This document shows positions 33,560-42,747 of a stretch of DNA of 64,000 nt, one piece after another. Origin of the DNA: Mucilaginibacter sp. PAMB04168 (GTDB taxonomy: Bacteria > Bacteroidota > Bacteroidia > Sphingobacteriales > Sphingobacteriaceae); the NCBI RefSeq assembly GCF_039634365.2, contig NZ_CP155079.2:620001-684000 (forward strand). Reading direction: 5' to 3'. The notes under the pieces were generated by a model. It had not been told where the DNA came from and searched no databases. It saw nothing but the letters and a program-made list of their open reading frames with translations. Numbering within the stretch: position 1 is the first letter of the stretch; every line of letters begins with the position of its first letter. Made by a program: the position numbers and the translations under genes.

Positions 33560-34381
33560 TTATGATTGAATAAAAGCCAAAAGATCTTTATTAATGGTTG
33601 CTGCCTCTGTTGTAGGCATACCATGTGGAAAACCCGGATAAGTGATTAGCTTTCCATTCTTTAAAAGCTTAGCTGCTTTTACACCGGTAAGCTCGAACGG
33701 AACAATCTGGTCATCCTCCCCATGCAGAACCAATACCGGAATATCTACGCTTTTAAGATCTTCTGTAAAATCAGTTTCAGAGAAAGCTTTGATACAGTCA
33801 TAATGGGCCTTTATGCCGCCCATCATCCCCTGGCGCCACCAGTTGTCTCTGATGCCTTGCGATACTTTAGCACCTTCACGGTTAAATCCATAAAACGGGA
33901 GGGTGAAATCCTGGAAATATTGAGGTCTGCTGGTAGCTGTTCCTTCGCGTATCTCATCAAATATCGACATAGGAATGCCGTCAGGATTACTTTCAGTTTG
34001 GGCCATGATAGGCGTAACTGCACTAATGAGCACTGCTTTCGCTACACGATCTTTTCCATACTTGGCAACGTAACGAATAACTTCGCCACCACCTGTAGAA
34101 TGGCCAATGTGTATAGCGTTTTTTAAATCAAGGGCCTCAGTCAATTCGGCTACGTCGGCCGCATAAGTTTCCATGTCATGTCCGTCGGCAGTTTGGCTAG
34201 ATCTTCCGTGCCCTCTCCGGTCATGTGCAATAACTCTAAAGCCTTGTTGCAAAAAAAACATCATTTGTGCGTCCCAGTCATCACCTGATAAAGGCCAACC
34301 ATGATGAAATACAATAGGCTGACCGGTTCCCCAGTCCTTGTAATAAATTTCGGTTCCGTCTTTCAATGTGATTTTACTCAT
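33560..34381 (-). CDS. Alpha/beta hydrolase, non-heme haloperoxidase-like
   Basis: The 273-residue enzyme matches chloroperoxidase/arylesterase-type alpha/beta hydrolases. It has the HG oxyanion segment VFHHGWPLSGDDWDAQM, the nucleophile elbow GHSTGGG (Ser near residue 96), the acid in LHGEDDQIVP and the catalytic His in YPGFPHGMP. The most likely activity is ester hydrolysis or perhydrolysis of small substrates. No signal peptide. Monocistronic. Confidence 0.9.
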   Translation of the reverse strand: MSKITLKDGTEIYYKDWGTGQPIVFHHGWPLSGDDWDAQMMFFLQQGFRVIAHDRRGHGRSSQTADGHDMETYAADVAELTEALDLKNAIHIGHSTGGGEVIRYVAKYGKDRVAKAVLISAVTPIMAQTESNPDGIPMSIFDEIREGTATSRPQYFQDFTLPFYGFNREGAKVSQGIRDNWWRQGMMGGIKAHYDCIKAFSETDFTEDLKSVDIPVLVLHGEDDQIVPFELTGVKAAKLLKNGKLITYPGFPHGMPTTEAATINKDLLAFIQS

Positions 34382-34764
34382 GGCGTTTTGTTTTTTGTTA
34401 TGATGATTGATGAATTAGTGGAAACAGTTGTATAGCAAACTGCAGTTGTAAGCTATTCATTTTGCGCTATTAAGGTGCAGTAAACCTGCGGCTATTACAC
34501 TGATTACCTTAAAACCAACGTTTCCATAAAAACTAAAGTAGCAAATAAAGCAACCCAAAGTATGGGCTCAATAAAATTTCACAAAAGGATAACAATGTTC
34601 ACAAAGCCCAATTAGTAGCTGCTGCGCCCTCGGGCTTGCTGATCATCTGTAAATCAGGAGCGTTATGATAATAATCAATCAAATAGATAAGCGGGGAGGT
34701 ATGGTCATGTCAACAAACAAAGCCTCATGTATTTTAGGGCTTTGTTTGTTTATATAGAGAACAT
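34382..34764. other. Intergenic stretch between two hydrolase genes
   Basis: About 380 bases with no gene. It should hold the promoter of the haloperoxidase-like gene at its left end and the terminator of the dienelactone hydrolase gene at 34715-34750. Nothing else is recognisable. Confidence 0.5.
34715..34751 (-). terminator. Terminator of the dienelactone hydrolase gene
   Basis: A 10-bp stem AAACAAAGCC / GGCTTTGTTT with a 13-nt loop lies 14 bp past the minus-strand stop. Confidence 0.65.
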
Positions 34765-35652
34765 CTATTTTAAATGCGCACTAAAAAAGTCAATGGTGCG
34801 CTTCCAGGCCAGCTCTGCGGCGGCTTTGTCATAACGGGGTGTGGTATCGTTATGAAAGCCGTGGTTCACGTTTTCATAAATAAAGGCCTGGTAGTTTTTG
34901 CCGTTCTCTTTCAAAGCAGTTTCGTAAGCTGGCCAGCCGGCTGTAATCCGGGTATCAAGCGATGCATAGTGCAGCATTAATGGCGCTTTAATTTTAGGCA
35001 CATCAGCCACTGTAGGCTGGCTGCCATAAAAAGGTACCGCAGCAGCCAGTTCCGGCACACGAACAGCCATCATATTGGCTATGCCGCCGCCATAACAAAA
35101 GCCTACAACACCTACTTTGCCGTTGCAGTCTTTATGATTTTTCAGGTAATTGTAAGCCGCTATAAAATCTTCTTCCATCTGGCCCTTGTCTCTTTTACTT
35201 TGCATAGCACGTCCCTCATCATCATTGCCCGGATAACCCCCCAGCGGTGTTAACGCATCGGGCGCTAATGAAACAAAGCCCGCCAAGGCAGCTCTTCTGG
35301 CCACATCCTCAATGTAAGGGTTTAATCCGCGGTTTTCGTGAACCACAATAACACCTCCTAATTTCTTTTTGGCATCTACTGGTTTGGATAGCAGGCCTTT
35401 AATTGTACCGCCGCCTTTGGGTGAGGCATAATTGATATATTCAGATGTTAAACGCGGATCATCGGGCATAATTTGTACGTTCCCTTTATAATCGGGCATC
35501 AAAAAACTCATTAATGATGGCACAGTTAATCCGCCAACGGCATAAAGAGAAAGCTTTTGCATAAATGCACGCCGGTCGAGTCGGTTGTGTGCATAGTCAT
35601 CATACAGGTCAAACACTTCCTGTTTAACTTCTTCTTTGTTGATCTCGCTCAT
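34765..35652 (-). CDS. Dienelactone hydrolase family protein, probably Tat-exported
   Basis: The 295-residue protein has an internal twin-arginine-like signal ([17 protein letters not shown]) after a 25-residue N-terminal extension. The hydrolase core shows [13 protein letters not shown], the Cys nucleophile elbow [12 protein letters not shown], the acidic residue around [10 protein letters not shown] and the catalytic histidine in NVNHGFHND, all as in carboxymethylenebutenolidase-like enzymes. Physiological substrate unknown. Confidence 0.88.
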   Translation of the reverse strand: MSEINKEEVKQEVFDLYDDYAHNRLDRRAFMQKLSLYAVGGLTVPSLMSFLMPDYKGNVQIMPDDPRLTSEYINYASPKGGGTIKGLLSKPVDAKKKLGGVIVVHENRGLNPYIEDVARRAALAGFVSLAPDALTPLGGYPGNDDEGRAMQSKRDKGQMEEDFIAAYNYLKNHKDCNGKVGVVGFCYGGGIANMMAVRVPELAAAVPFYGSQPTVADVPKIKAPLMLHYASLDTRITAGWPAYETALKENGKNYQAFIYENVNHGFHNDTTPRYDKAAAELAWKRTIDFFSAHLK

Positions 35653-35798
35653 CGTTAAAGGCTTTTTTTCAAATGTAGTAAATCAAAGCAATCATTTATT
35701 TCCCCATACGGTAACAGTAATGCTACCTGCAACACTTACCCATTGTACACGAGCGACTGAATTATGCCATGTTGTGTGTAGTAATAGCTCCGCATTAA

Positions 35799-36599
35799 TT
35801 ACTCAAATTCGGAAGCCGGAATTTTTATACCTAACATTTTAAATAACTTTTGCAGCTTACCTTTAGTTAACTGCTTTTTACCGGCAAAGAACAGATCTTT
35901 GTTTTCTTGTGTGCCGAAAAATGTCATTAAGTTTTCCGACGTTAATCCAAACATAGCCATCCTATGATTTATAAGGTCAAGTAAACGCAGTTCTGGGAAT
36001 TTTACATACTGCGCTTCATAAGTTTTTACAGCAGTAATTAACAAATTAAGTTCTGCAAACTCTGGTGTAGTTGGCTCAGCACTAAAAATAGACATAGTTC
36101 TTCCCAAGGCCTGTTCGTACTCGAAACGCGTGCTCAAAGCTTCTCCAACTTTTTGATAGGAATCTGCTTCAAATTCAGCTACCATTAGGGGCTGCGGTGT
36201 TGTGGGTTCGATAGCGTCATCATAAGGAACAACAGTACGTTTAGTACTGGTTCGGCCTCCGCTTACTGTAATAACAACATGCTCAACTACAAACTTTCTT
36301 CCTGCAGGCTGCATCATTCTCCATTTATCTTTTATATAAGCTTGATGCTCCTCTCTACTGCCTAGCCAAGTGATGCAGATGGCATTCAATTGTGCACGCC
36401 ACTCGTATTCTATAATATATTCTCCTGTTCCTAAACTAAACGATCCTGCGCCTACACCCGCCCCGCTAAAGCCATTAGCTTGCTCAAAACGCTTTCTAAA
36501 TTCATGCTCATATTCTTTCAAAAATGTTAAAAAGGCCGTTTGTGATTCTGGACGAGCAGAAATGTATTCCAATATCTTATTTATTGCAATCAAATCCAT
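35799..36599 (-). CDS. Unknown N-terminal domain fused to HigA-like helix-turn-helix
   Basis: The 266-residue protein is unusual. Residues of about 1-150 form an unrecognised alpha/beta region (Gly-rich FSGAGVGAGSFSLGTGEY, then VVEHVVITVSGGRTSTKR). The C-terminal 110 residues read like a HigA antitoxin: helix pairs around EFAELNLLITAVKTYEAQ, then LLDLINHRMAMFGLTSENL, and KKQLTKGKLQKLFKMLGIKIP. The GLTSENL and LTKGKLQKL steps match the HTH pattern of HigA antitoxins. There is no toxin gene beside it, and the first helix of the HTH looks degraded, so DNA binding is not certain. Confidence 0.65.
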   Translation of the reverse strand: MDLIAINKILEYISARPESQTAFLTFLKEYEHEFRKRFEQANGFSGAGVGAGSFSLGTGEYIIEYEWRAQLNAICITWLGSREEHQAYIKDKWRMMQPAGRKFVVEHVVITVSGGRTSTKRTVVPYDDAIEPTTPQPLMVAEFEADSYQKVGEALSTRFEYEQALGRTMSIFSAEPTTPEFAELNLLITAVKTYEAQYVKFPELRLLDLINHRMAMFGLTSENLMTFFGTQENKDLFFAGKKQLTKGKLQKLFKMLGIKIPASEFE

Positions 36600-36778
36600 A
36601 ACTGGTTATCTTGGTTATAACAAGCACAACACTCTATACGCAGTCTTACCAAATATAACATGTCGCCAAGGAATATCACATTTTAACTTCTGTATTTTAA
36701 GTCCCGGCATCTTCTTTTCAATCTGCTCAGCAGAAGCTTACGGCCTTTTTGGATACAACCATCGGGGATTCGGATAAT

Positions 36779-36806
36779 TTGCTTGCGTCGGGCCTTACCA
36801 TCTTTG
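36779..36806 (+). promoter_or_regulatory. Possible promoter of the SDR gene
   Basis: TTG at 36779 and CATCTTTG at 36799 (one mismatch to TAnnTTTG) are spaced 17 bases apart and end 24 bases before the ATG at 36831. Confidence 0.35.
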
Positions 36807-36830
36807 TATCCTAATAAATATGATTAAGCT

Positions 36831-37664
36831 ATGGAACATAAAAAAGTATGGTTTGTAACCGGAGCCTCAAAAGGCATTGGGCTGGCATTGGTAAAACTCC
36901 TTCTTTCAACCGGCAATAAAGTGGCTGCCACAACAAGAGATGTTAAAGCGCTGGAAAGCCAATTACCGAACGATAAAGCAAATTTGTTGCCTTTAGCGGT
37001 CGACATTACAGCAGATAAAAATGTAAAAGATAGTATCCAAAAAGCCATTGAACACTTTGGACGATTAGATGTGGTTGTAAACAATGCAGGCTATTCACTG
37101 GTGGGCAGCATGGAAGAAATGACGGACGAGGAGTTTCGTGGTAGTATGGATGTAAACCTATTTGGCACCGTTAATATCATTAGGGCAGCCATGCCTTATT
37201 TCAGGAAGCAAGGCTCGGGGCACTTTATCAATATATCGAGCAATGCAGGGTATGTAGGTTTTGCAAAGGCCGCCAGTTATAATGCTGCCAAGTTTGCGGT
37301 GGTAGGCTTGTCTGAAGCCCTGGCGCAAGAGGTGCAGCCCTTTGGCGTTAAGGTAACCGTAGTTGCACCCGGCCAGTTTCGCACTAACTTTATGGATAAA
37401 GGGTCGATGACATTTGCCCAAAACAAAATTGATGTGTATCAATTAGACAAGGCCGAAAAAATGTGGCGTGAGTTTAGCGGAAAACAAATAGGCGATCCGG
37501 AGAAGCTGGTTAAAATATTAATGGATTTAACGGATATGCCCAACCCTCCATTACACTTGCTGCTGGGCCCCGATACCTATCAGTTGGTTACCGAACACCG
37601 CCGAAAAGAACAGGAGGAGATAGAAGCCTGGAAACATATAACACTATCTACTAATATAGCATAA
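36831..37664 (+). CDS. SDR family oxidoreductase
   Basis: The 277-residue classical SDR has the cofactor motif VTGASKGIGLALVK, NNAGYSLVG, and the catalytic set NISSNAG with YNAAKFAVVG. The C-terminal extension (EHRRKEQEEIEAWKHI) is typical of the longer SDRs often annotated as oxidoreductases of unknown substrate. The AraC-type regulator 68 bp downstream on the same strand is a likely controller or co-transcribed gene. Confidence 0.88.
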   Translation: MEHKKVWFVTGASKGIGLALVKLLLSTGNKVAATTRDVKALESQLPNDKANLLPLAVDITADKNVKDSIQKAIEHFGRLDVVVNNAGYSLVGSMEEMTDEEFRGSMDVNLFGTVNIIRAAMPYFRKQGSGHFINISSNAGYVGFAKAASYNAAKFAVVGLSEALAQEVQPFGVKVTVVAPGQFRTNFMDKGSMTFAQNKIDVYQLDKAEKMWREFSGKQIGDPEKLVKILMDLTDMPNPPLHLLLGPDTYQLVTEHRRKEQEEIEAWKHITLSTNIA

Positions 37665-37731
37665 CCCTAAGTAAGGGTAAGCGGCATTTTAGTAACTTGC
37701 TCTTGCCCGCACTTTAAAGAATTCATCGCTT

Positions 37732-38652
37732 ATGAGTAAAGAACATCATGCCCCTTATGCCATCAACTCTATAGCCGAGTTACACCGGCTCTTAAAAATA
37801 ACCAAGCCAGCGCATCCATTAATTAGTGTTATTGACTTTAGTGAGATTACCTGCTATACAGATGAAAGCCTGCGCAGCGTTTGCTATAACTTTTATTGTA
37901 TTGCACTGAAAAAGAATTTTGAGGGGACGATGAAATACGGCCAAAATTACTACGATTTTGATGAGGGGGTGATGACGTTTTTTTCGCCGGGGCAGGTAGT
38001 AACCACCGATATCGTTGCAGGTCTTCAGTTATCGGGCTGGTGGCTCGTGGTTCATCCTGATTTTATACAAGGGCATACATTAGGAACCAAAATAAAGTCT
38101 TACGGCTACTTCTCTTATGCTGTTAGTGAGGCGCTACATCTATCAGAAAAGGAAGAGGCCATGATAGATACAACGATGCGGAACATTCGGTTGGAGTATG
38201 AGTCGGCAACCGATCATTACAGTCAGGATGTGATACTATCTCACATTGAATTGCTGCTTAACTATTGTAACCGTTTTTACAACCGCCAGTTCATCACCCG
38301 CAAACAAGCTAATAATGACCTGCTGACTAATCTGGAAGAACTGCTTACAGACTATTTTAACAGCGGCAAAGTGCAGCAACAGGGCCTGCCAACCGTACGC
38401 TATATTGCTGAAATGCTCCATGTATCGCCCAATTATTTAAGCGATATGCTTCGGTCATTAACCGGCCTTAATGCACAGCAACATATTCATCACAAACTAA
38501 TTGAGAAAGCGAAGGATATATTAACCACAACTTCGTTATCAGTTAGTGAAATTGCTTACCAATTGGGGTTCGAATACCCGCAGTCTTTCAACAAGCTCTT
38601 TAAAAGCAAAACGCAACTGTCGCCGCTTGAGTTCAGAGCATCATTTAACTAA
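37732..38652 (+). CDS. AraC-family transcriptional regulator
   Basis: The 306-residue protein has an N-terminal cupin-like effector domain and a C-terminal double helix-turn-helix: VRYIAEMLHVSPNYLSDMLRSLTGLNAQQHI and LSVSEIAYQLGFEYPQSFNKLFKSKTQLSPLEFR. It belongs to the Bacteroidota AraC group often found beside SDR genes, and probably senses a small molecule. The preceding SDR may be its target. Confidence 0.9.
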   Translation: MSKEHHAPYAINSIAELHRLLKITKPAHPLISVIDFSEITCYTDESLRSVCYNFYCIALKKNFEGTMKYGQNYYDFDEGVMTFFSPGQVVTTDIVAGLQLSGWWLVVHPDFIQGHTLGTKIKSYGYFSYAVSEALHLSEKEEAMIDTTMRNIRLEYESATDHYSQDVILSHIELLLNYCNRFYNRQFITRKQANNDLLTNLEELLTDYFNSGKVQQQGLPTVRYIAEMLHVSPNYLSDMLRSLTGLNAQQHIHHKLIEKAKDILTTTSLSVSEIAYQLGFEYPQSFNKLFKSKTQLSPLEFRASFN

Positions 38653-38938
38653 CTATTATACAGTTTTTTACGAGCAGGCTTTGATAGTAACCAAGCAAAT
38701 CCGGTAAGTCACACACTCTTGACCAAAACTTTGTAAGCCAGCAACTATACTACGCCTAATATTAATGGCTCGAGTTTGTTTTTTATATAAAACGTTACTC
38801 CTTAAAGAAAATAAATAATAAAAATTTGCGCAAGTACATGCTTGCGTATATATTTGCAAGCAGATACTTGCAAATAGTATTATCAGTTATTTACAGGGTA
38901 ATTACCAACTGGGGCTGTGTGCAGTAAAAACTATTGAA

Positions 38939-39265
38939 ATGGATGCCAGAAGAGATGTATTCCAGGCTATAGCCGATCCGACCCGCAGGGCGATACTTGG
39001 CCTGATAGCGGAGAAGCCACAAAATTTAAATGCTATTGCCGAAAAGTTCGACGTAACCCGGCAGGCTGTATCCTTACACGTAAAGATACTAACTGAATGC
39101 GGTTTGCTAGAAATTAAGCGCAAAGGGCGCGAGCGTTATTGTGAGGGTAGATTTGAAAAATTGGGCGAAGTGGCAAACTGGGTAGAACAGTACCGCAAAC
39201 TTTGGGAAAGCCGGTTCGATTCGCTGGAGGACTACTTAAAGGAAATTCAAACCAAACAATCATAA
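38939..39265 (+). CDS. ArsR-family winged-helix regulator
   Basis: The 108-residue protein is of the ArsR/SmtB type lacking metal-binding cysteines in the recognition helix (DPTRRAILGLIAEKPQNLNAIAEKFDVTRQAVSLHVKILTECGLLEIKRKGRERYC is the HTH span at residues 12-70). Regulators of this subtype often precede SRPBCC (AHSA1) proteins, as here: the SRPBCC start lies 2 bp after the stop. The whole run to the DoxX-like gene is likely one operon under its control. Confidence 0.9.
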   Translation: MDARRDVFQAIADPTRRAILGLIAEKPQNLNAIAEKFDVTRQAVSLHVKILTECGLLEIKRKGRERYCEGRFEKLGEVANWVEQYRKLWESRFDSLEDYLKEIQTKQS

Positions 39266-39267
39266 AT

Positions 39268-39774
39268 ATGACATCACAAACAGAACCTGTACTGGAGATT
39301 ACCCGCATACTGGATGCACCGCCCGAACTGGTGTTTAAAGCATGGACGGAGCCCGAGCGCCTGGCCAAATGGTGGGGACCAAAAGGAAGCCGCATTACCA
39401 TTAAAAAATTTGATCTGAAGCCGGAAGGCACTTTTCATTACTGCATGGATCATCCCAATGGTACCGAAATGTGGGGGCTGTTTGTTTTTCATGAAGTTTC
39501 GGCCCCGCACAAACTTGTTTTTGTAAGCTCGTTCGCCGATCCGGAAGGTAACATCATCCGTGGGCCTTTCTTTTCAAACTGGCCGCTTGAAATAAAGAAC
39601 GTGCTCACCCTGAAAGAAACAGACGGAAAAACAATCATGACATTGAAAGGCGGACCCATAAATGCTACAGAAGACGAAATGGCACAATTTGCTAAAATGC
39701 CCCAGTCTATGCAGCAAGGTTTTGGTGGTTCATTCAATGTGTTGGAAGAATATCTCAAATCTATAGCCGAATAA
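39268..39774 (+). CDS. SRPBCC (AHSA1-like) protein 1
   Basis: The ATG at 39268 starts a 168-residue START-like (AHSA1/SRPBCC) protein: ITRILDAPPELVFKAWTEPERLAKWWGPKG, MWGLFVFHEVSAPHKLVF, and the final FNVLEEYLKSIAE. The fold has a deep hydrophobic pocket for small ligands. The next gene is a related copy, giving a tandem pair. It probably acts in stress or lipid/solvent response with the ArsR gene; ligand unknown. The frame open from 39202 overlaps the ArsR gene and is not used. Confidence 0.88.
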   Translation: MTSQTEPVLEITRILDAPPELVFKAWTEPERLAKWWGPKGSRITIKKFDLKPEGTFHYCMDHPNGTEMWGLFVFHEVSAPHKLVFVSSFADPEGNIIRGPFFSNWPLEIKNVLTLKETDGKTIMTLKGGPINATEDEMAQFAKMPQSMQQGFGGSFNVLEEYLKSIAE

Positions 39775-39778
39775 GATG

Positions 39779-40228
39779 ATGACAGATAAAGCAAACGAAA
39801 TTGTAAGCACCAGGGTATTTAACTTTTCGCGCGAGCAGCTATTCAAAGCATGGGCGCAGCCCGAGTACCTGGCCAAATGGTGGGGACCGAAAGGTTTTAC
39901 TAATATCTTTAAAGAATTTGATTTTACTATAGGAGGCAACTGGATGTTCACCATGCATGCACCCGATGGCAACAGCTACGAGAATTTAAACAGGTTTACC
40001 CAAATTGTTGTGCCCGAGCTTATTGTTTACGATCACCTGCAATCTAACCATGCCTTTACCGGCTCTTTTGTTTTTGAAGAGCTGCCGGGAAAAACCAAAG
40101 TTATATTTACAATGGCGTTTGAATCGGCAGAGGAATGTCAAAAGCTGAAAGCTTTTATTACTCCGGCTAATGAGGAAAACTTTGACCGCCTGCAAGCGGT
40201 GCTCGAAGTTATGCCTCAAGATGAGTAA
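39779..40228 (+). CDS. SRPBCC (AHSA1-like) protein 2
   Basis: The 149-residue protein is a paralogue of the preceding one, sharing the pattern ARVFNFSREQLFKAWAQPEYLAKWWGPKGF with FTGSFVFEELPGKTKVIFTM and the C-terminal EENFDRLQAVLEVM. The ATG at 39776 or 39779 is used (MM start), only a few bases after the first copy. A DoxX-like gene follows after about 80 bp. Confidence 0.85.
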   Translation: MTDKANEIVSTRVFNFSREQLFKAWAQPEYLAKWWGPKGFTNIFKEFDFTIGGNWMFTMHAPDGNSYENLNRFTQIVVPELIVYDHLQSNHAFTGSFVFEELPGKTKVIFTMAFESAEECQKLKAFITPANEENFDRLQAVLEVMPQDE

Positions 40229-40309
40229 ATTAAACACGGTTTGCTTAGGTAAAAGCTTAAAAGGCAAACGAACAACAATATCATAACCATCAACAACCTT
40301 TAACCTGTC

Positions 40310-40711
40310 ATGAAAAAAGTAAACATTATTTATTGGGTATTTACCATTTTATTAGCGGTAGCTATGCTGTTTTCGGCCATTGGCGGCCTGATGCCCAATG
40401 CAGAGGGCGAAGCTATGATGAAACACATTGGATATGGGCCTCATGTACTGCCCTTATTAAGCATATTAAAGATTTTAGGTGTAATTGCCTTACTTGTACC
40501 CCGCTTTCCCAGACTTAAGGAATGGGCCTATGCCGGGTTTACTTTCGATTTAATAGGCGCTGTTTACTCTTTTGTTGCCGTGGGCGATCCGGTTAAGAAT
40601 TGGGCACCAATTCTTTTAGGGTTTGTGTTCATTTTAGTGTCGTACGTTTACTGGCATAAAAAACTAAAACTCCAGGCCCAGTTAAATGGCAAATACGATA
40701 CAAGCTCTTAA
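40310..40711 (+). CDS. DoxX-like membrane protein
   Basis: The 133-residue protein has four hydrophobic helices and the DoxX_2 family signature around MLFSAIGGLMPNAEGEAMMKHIGYGPH, with KILGVIALLVPRFPRLKEWAYAGFTFDLIGA. DoxX-like proteins are small membrane proteins of unclear function. It is the likely last gene of the ArsR/SRPBCC run. Confidence 0.88.
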   Translation: MKKVNIIYWVFTILLAVAMLFSAIGGLMPNAEGEAMMKHIGYGPHVLPLLSILKILGVIALLVPRFPRLKEWAYAGFTFDLIGAVYSFVAVGDPVKNWAPILLGFVFILVSYVYWHKKLKLQAQLNGKYDTSS

Positions 40712-40733
40712 GTGATTCCAAAACTCATGCAAA

Positions 40734-40768
40734 AATGGTAGCGGCAACATCATGTTGCCGCTACCATT
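40734..40768. repeat. Near-perfect 17-bp inverted repeat
   Basis: AATGGTAGCGGCAACAT at 40734 and its complement at 40752 are separated by a single base. There is no T tract, so it could be a regulatory palindrome or a terminator without a T run. Confidence 0.7.
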
Positions 40769-40846
40769 AACATCAGTACGTGTTTTACAAACGCATTTGC
40801 ATATTTTACTTACAATGCCTAAGTTGAGCGTAATTTAGCAAGACGG

Positions 40847-41656
40847 ATGACTGCTTCGGAATCTGCCCTTTGGGATAAAATTAAGCGCTTTGAACTGGAT
40901 GACAATCAGTCTAGCTTTAAATTTTCGGATAGGCTGGCCAGAGAAAATGGCTGGGATCAGAATTATACGATCCGTGTAATAGAAGAGTACAAAAAGTTCG
41001 TTTTTTTATGCTGTGTTTCTTCAGGTAGTATTACACCATCAGACGCGGTTGACCAAGCCTGGCATTTGCACTTAACCTATACCAAGTCCTACTGGGTCGA
41101 CTTTTGCAAGAACACGCTTAACCAGGAAATTCATCACAACCCTACGCAAGGCGGCAGCCACGAAACAAAAAAATTTAATGGCTATTATACACAGTCTTTT
41201 AAGGTTTACACCGAAAAGTTTAAGACTGAACCGCCCGCCGACATCTGGCTGGATAATTCGACACGATTTTCAGATATTAATTTTCAAAGGGTAAATATCA
41301 GCAACTTTGCGTTAGTTAAACGCTCAACCCTTAATGCTTTTAAAACAATAGCGTTTTGGGCAATTGCCGTCTCAATCTTAATTTTTTTTGTTGTAATTAA
41401 AGATGTTGAACCTTCTTTAGAGATCCCCTTGGTGGCTGCAGTATTCATCGGCCTGCTCATTTACAATTTGCGAAGTTCCAATAAAGAACGCAGCAACGAA
41501 ATTAGCGGCTGCGGAGGCGATAGCTCAGGCGGCTGTGATTCTTCTTCACATACGCACGGTGGTCATGACGGTCATAGCGGTGGCGATAGTGGGTGTGGCA
41601 GCGGGTGCTCGGGCTGCTCGGGCTCTGGGTGCAGCGGGTGTGGTGGTGGCGATTAA
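40847..41656 (+). CDS. Membrane protein with DUF1399-like N-terminus and Gly/Cys/His-rich tail
   Basis: The 269-residue protein starts with a domain of the DUF1399/glycine-rich domain type (FVFLCCVSSGSITPSDAVDQAWHLHLTY, where DxAWHxH is the hallmark). Two hydrophobic helices follow (residues of about 165-210). The last 40 residues are a repeated Gly, Ser, Cys and His tail (for example HTHGGHDGHSGGDSGCGSGC and the closing GCSGCGGGD). The tail could bind metal or be post-translationally modified, as in TIGR04222-type tails. Function unknown. Confidence 0.75.
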   Translation: MTASESALWDKIKRFELDDNQSSFKFSDRLARENGWDQNYTIRVIEEYKKFVFLCCVSSGSITPSDAVDQAWHLHLTYTKSYWVDFCKNTLNQEIHHNPTQGGSHETKKFNGYYTQSFKVYTEKFKTEPPADIWLDNSTRFSDINFQRVNISNFALVKRSTLNAFKTIAFWAIAVSILIFFVVIKDVEPSLEIPLVAAVFIGLLIYNLRSSNKERSNEISGCGGDSSGGCDSSSHTHGGHDGHSGGDSGCGSGCSGCSGSGCSGCGGGD

Positions 41657-41753
41657 ATTTTTCTCAATAATATATTTATCCTACAGAGGCCAATATGAAC
41701 TGGAATTAAGACGCCATAACACCATTGCGTTATGGCGTTGTACTACCTTTTCC

Positions 41754-42539
41754 TTATTTATAAAAGTAAACTGTGCCTAAGGTTTTAGTGCCGCTATTAT
41801 ATCTATAATATGATTTTACAGGCCATAGGTTGTCCCGGTACTCATACTCGGTAACTAATTCGGTTACCGCCCCGCTACCGGCTGTAATATTGGCAACGCG
41901 GGTTATATTGTTTTTTGAATAGTACCTGGCATTGTCTAAAGCTGGCCCCACTTGCCTGTAGTATGGATTGGCTTTGTTATCATACTCATAAACAAACTCT
42001 GTTGTAAGCGCACCTCCCGGCAGCGAGTACTGCTTTTGGCCGGTAAGGTTACCATTGGAATAAGAGCTTGTGGTATAATATGACGGAAAACCATTGTAAT
42101 GATTAACGGTGGTTTTTATGATCTGCCCCTGGTTATTGTACTCATACAACTGCTCAAAAACCAATTTAAGTATATTGCTCGTGTCATATTCCAGGTACTC
42201 AAACTTAGCAGGCTTGCCGGTACCTGCATAATAATAGTTGTGTTCGGCTACTTTTTTGGCAGATGAATTAAGTGTTACGCCCGTGAGCAGCCCATTGGAA
42301 TAATGATACTCCAGCGAAGACAGTAATGCACCTGCCTGGTTGCGGTGCTCAGACTTAGCAAGGCGAAGGTTATAATCGTACGTGTAATTTTCGGTGTAAT
42401 AGGTGCCATCATCGTAATAGCGCTGCACATAGTTCAGCACATTCAAATCAGTTGGACATGGTTCAGGATTGCGGTATCTTTCTTTTTTACAAGAGGTGGC
42501 CGCAACTGCCAGCAATAAAATTATAATCATCTTTTTCAT
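41754..42539 (-). CDS. Lipoprotein with YD/RHS-like repeats
   Basis: From the ATG at 42539 (MKKMII) the 261-residue protein has a lipobox (VAATSC) and a repetitive beta-rich body with Tyr/Asn/Gly patterns such as YTYDYNLRLAKSEHRNQAG, YYYAGTGKPAKFEYLEYD and VYEYDNKANPYY, typical of the YD (RHS) repeat family. It is probably an anchored surface or periplasmic protein with a short RHS-like repeat shell. No toxin tip is present. Confidence 0.7.
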   Translation of the reverse strand: MKKMIIILLLAVAATSCKKERYRNPEPCPTDLNVLNYVQRYYDDGTYYTENYTYDYNLRLAKSEHRNQAGALLSSLEYHYSNGLLTGVTLNSSAKKVAEHNYYYAGTGKPAKFEYLEYDTSNILKLVFEQLYEYNNQGQIIKTTVNHYNGFPSYYTTSSYSNGNLTGQKQYSLPGGALTTEFVYEYDNKANPYYRQVGPALDNARYYSKNNITRVANITAGSGAVTELVTEYEYRDNLWPVKSYYRYNSGTKTLGTVYFYK

Positions 42540-42747
42540 CGAAATTGTGATAAGGTTATTAGCTATACGCGGCAAGGTTTTGGAGTGATACAGTTGGATT
42601 AATATTTAATGCATACGACATTTTAACATTGCCATACTGTATTATTGACAGCTTTTATAACTTAACTTCCCTCCAAGCACAGCAACGCCTTATTGAACCG
42701 CTACGGAATACTTTTTGATGATCTTATAGTATAATAGTTAAAAAGAC

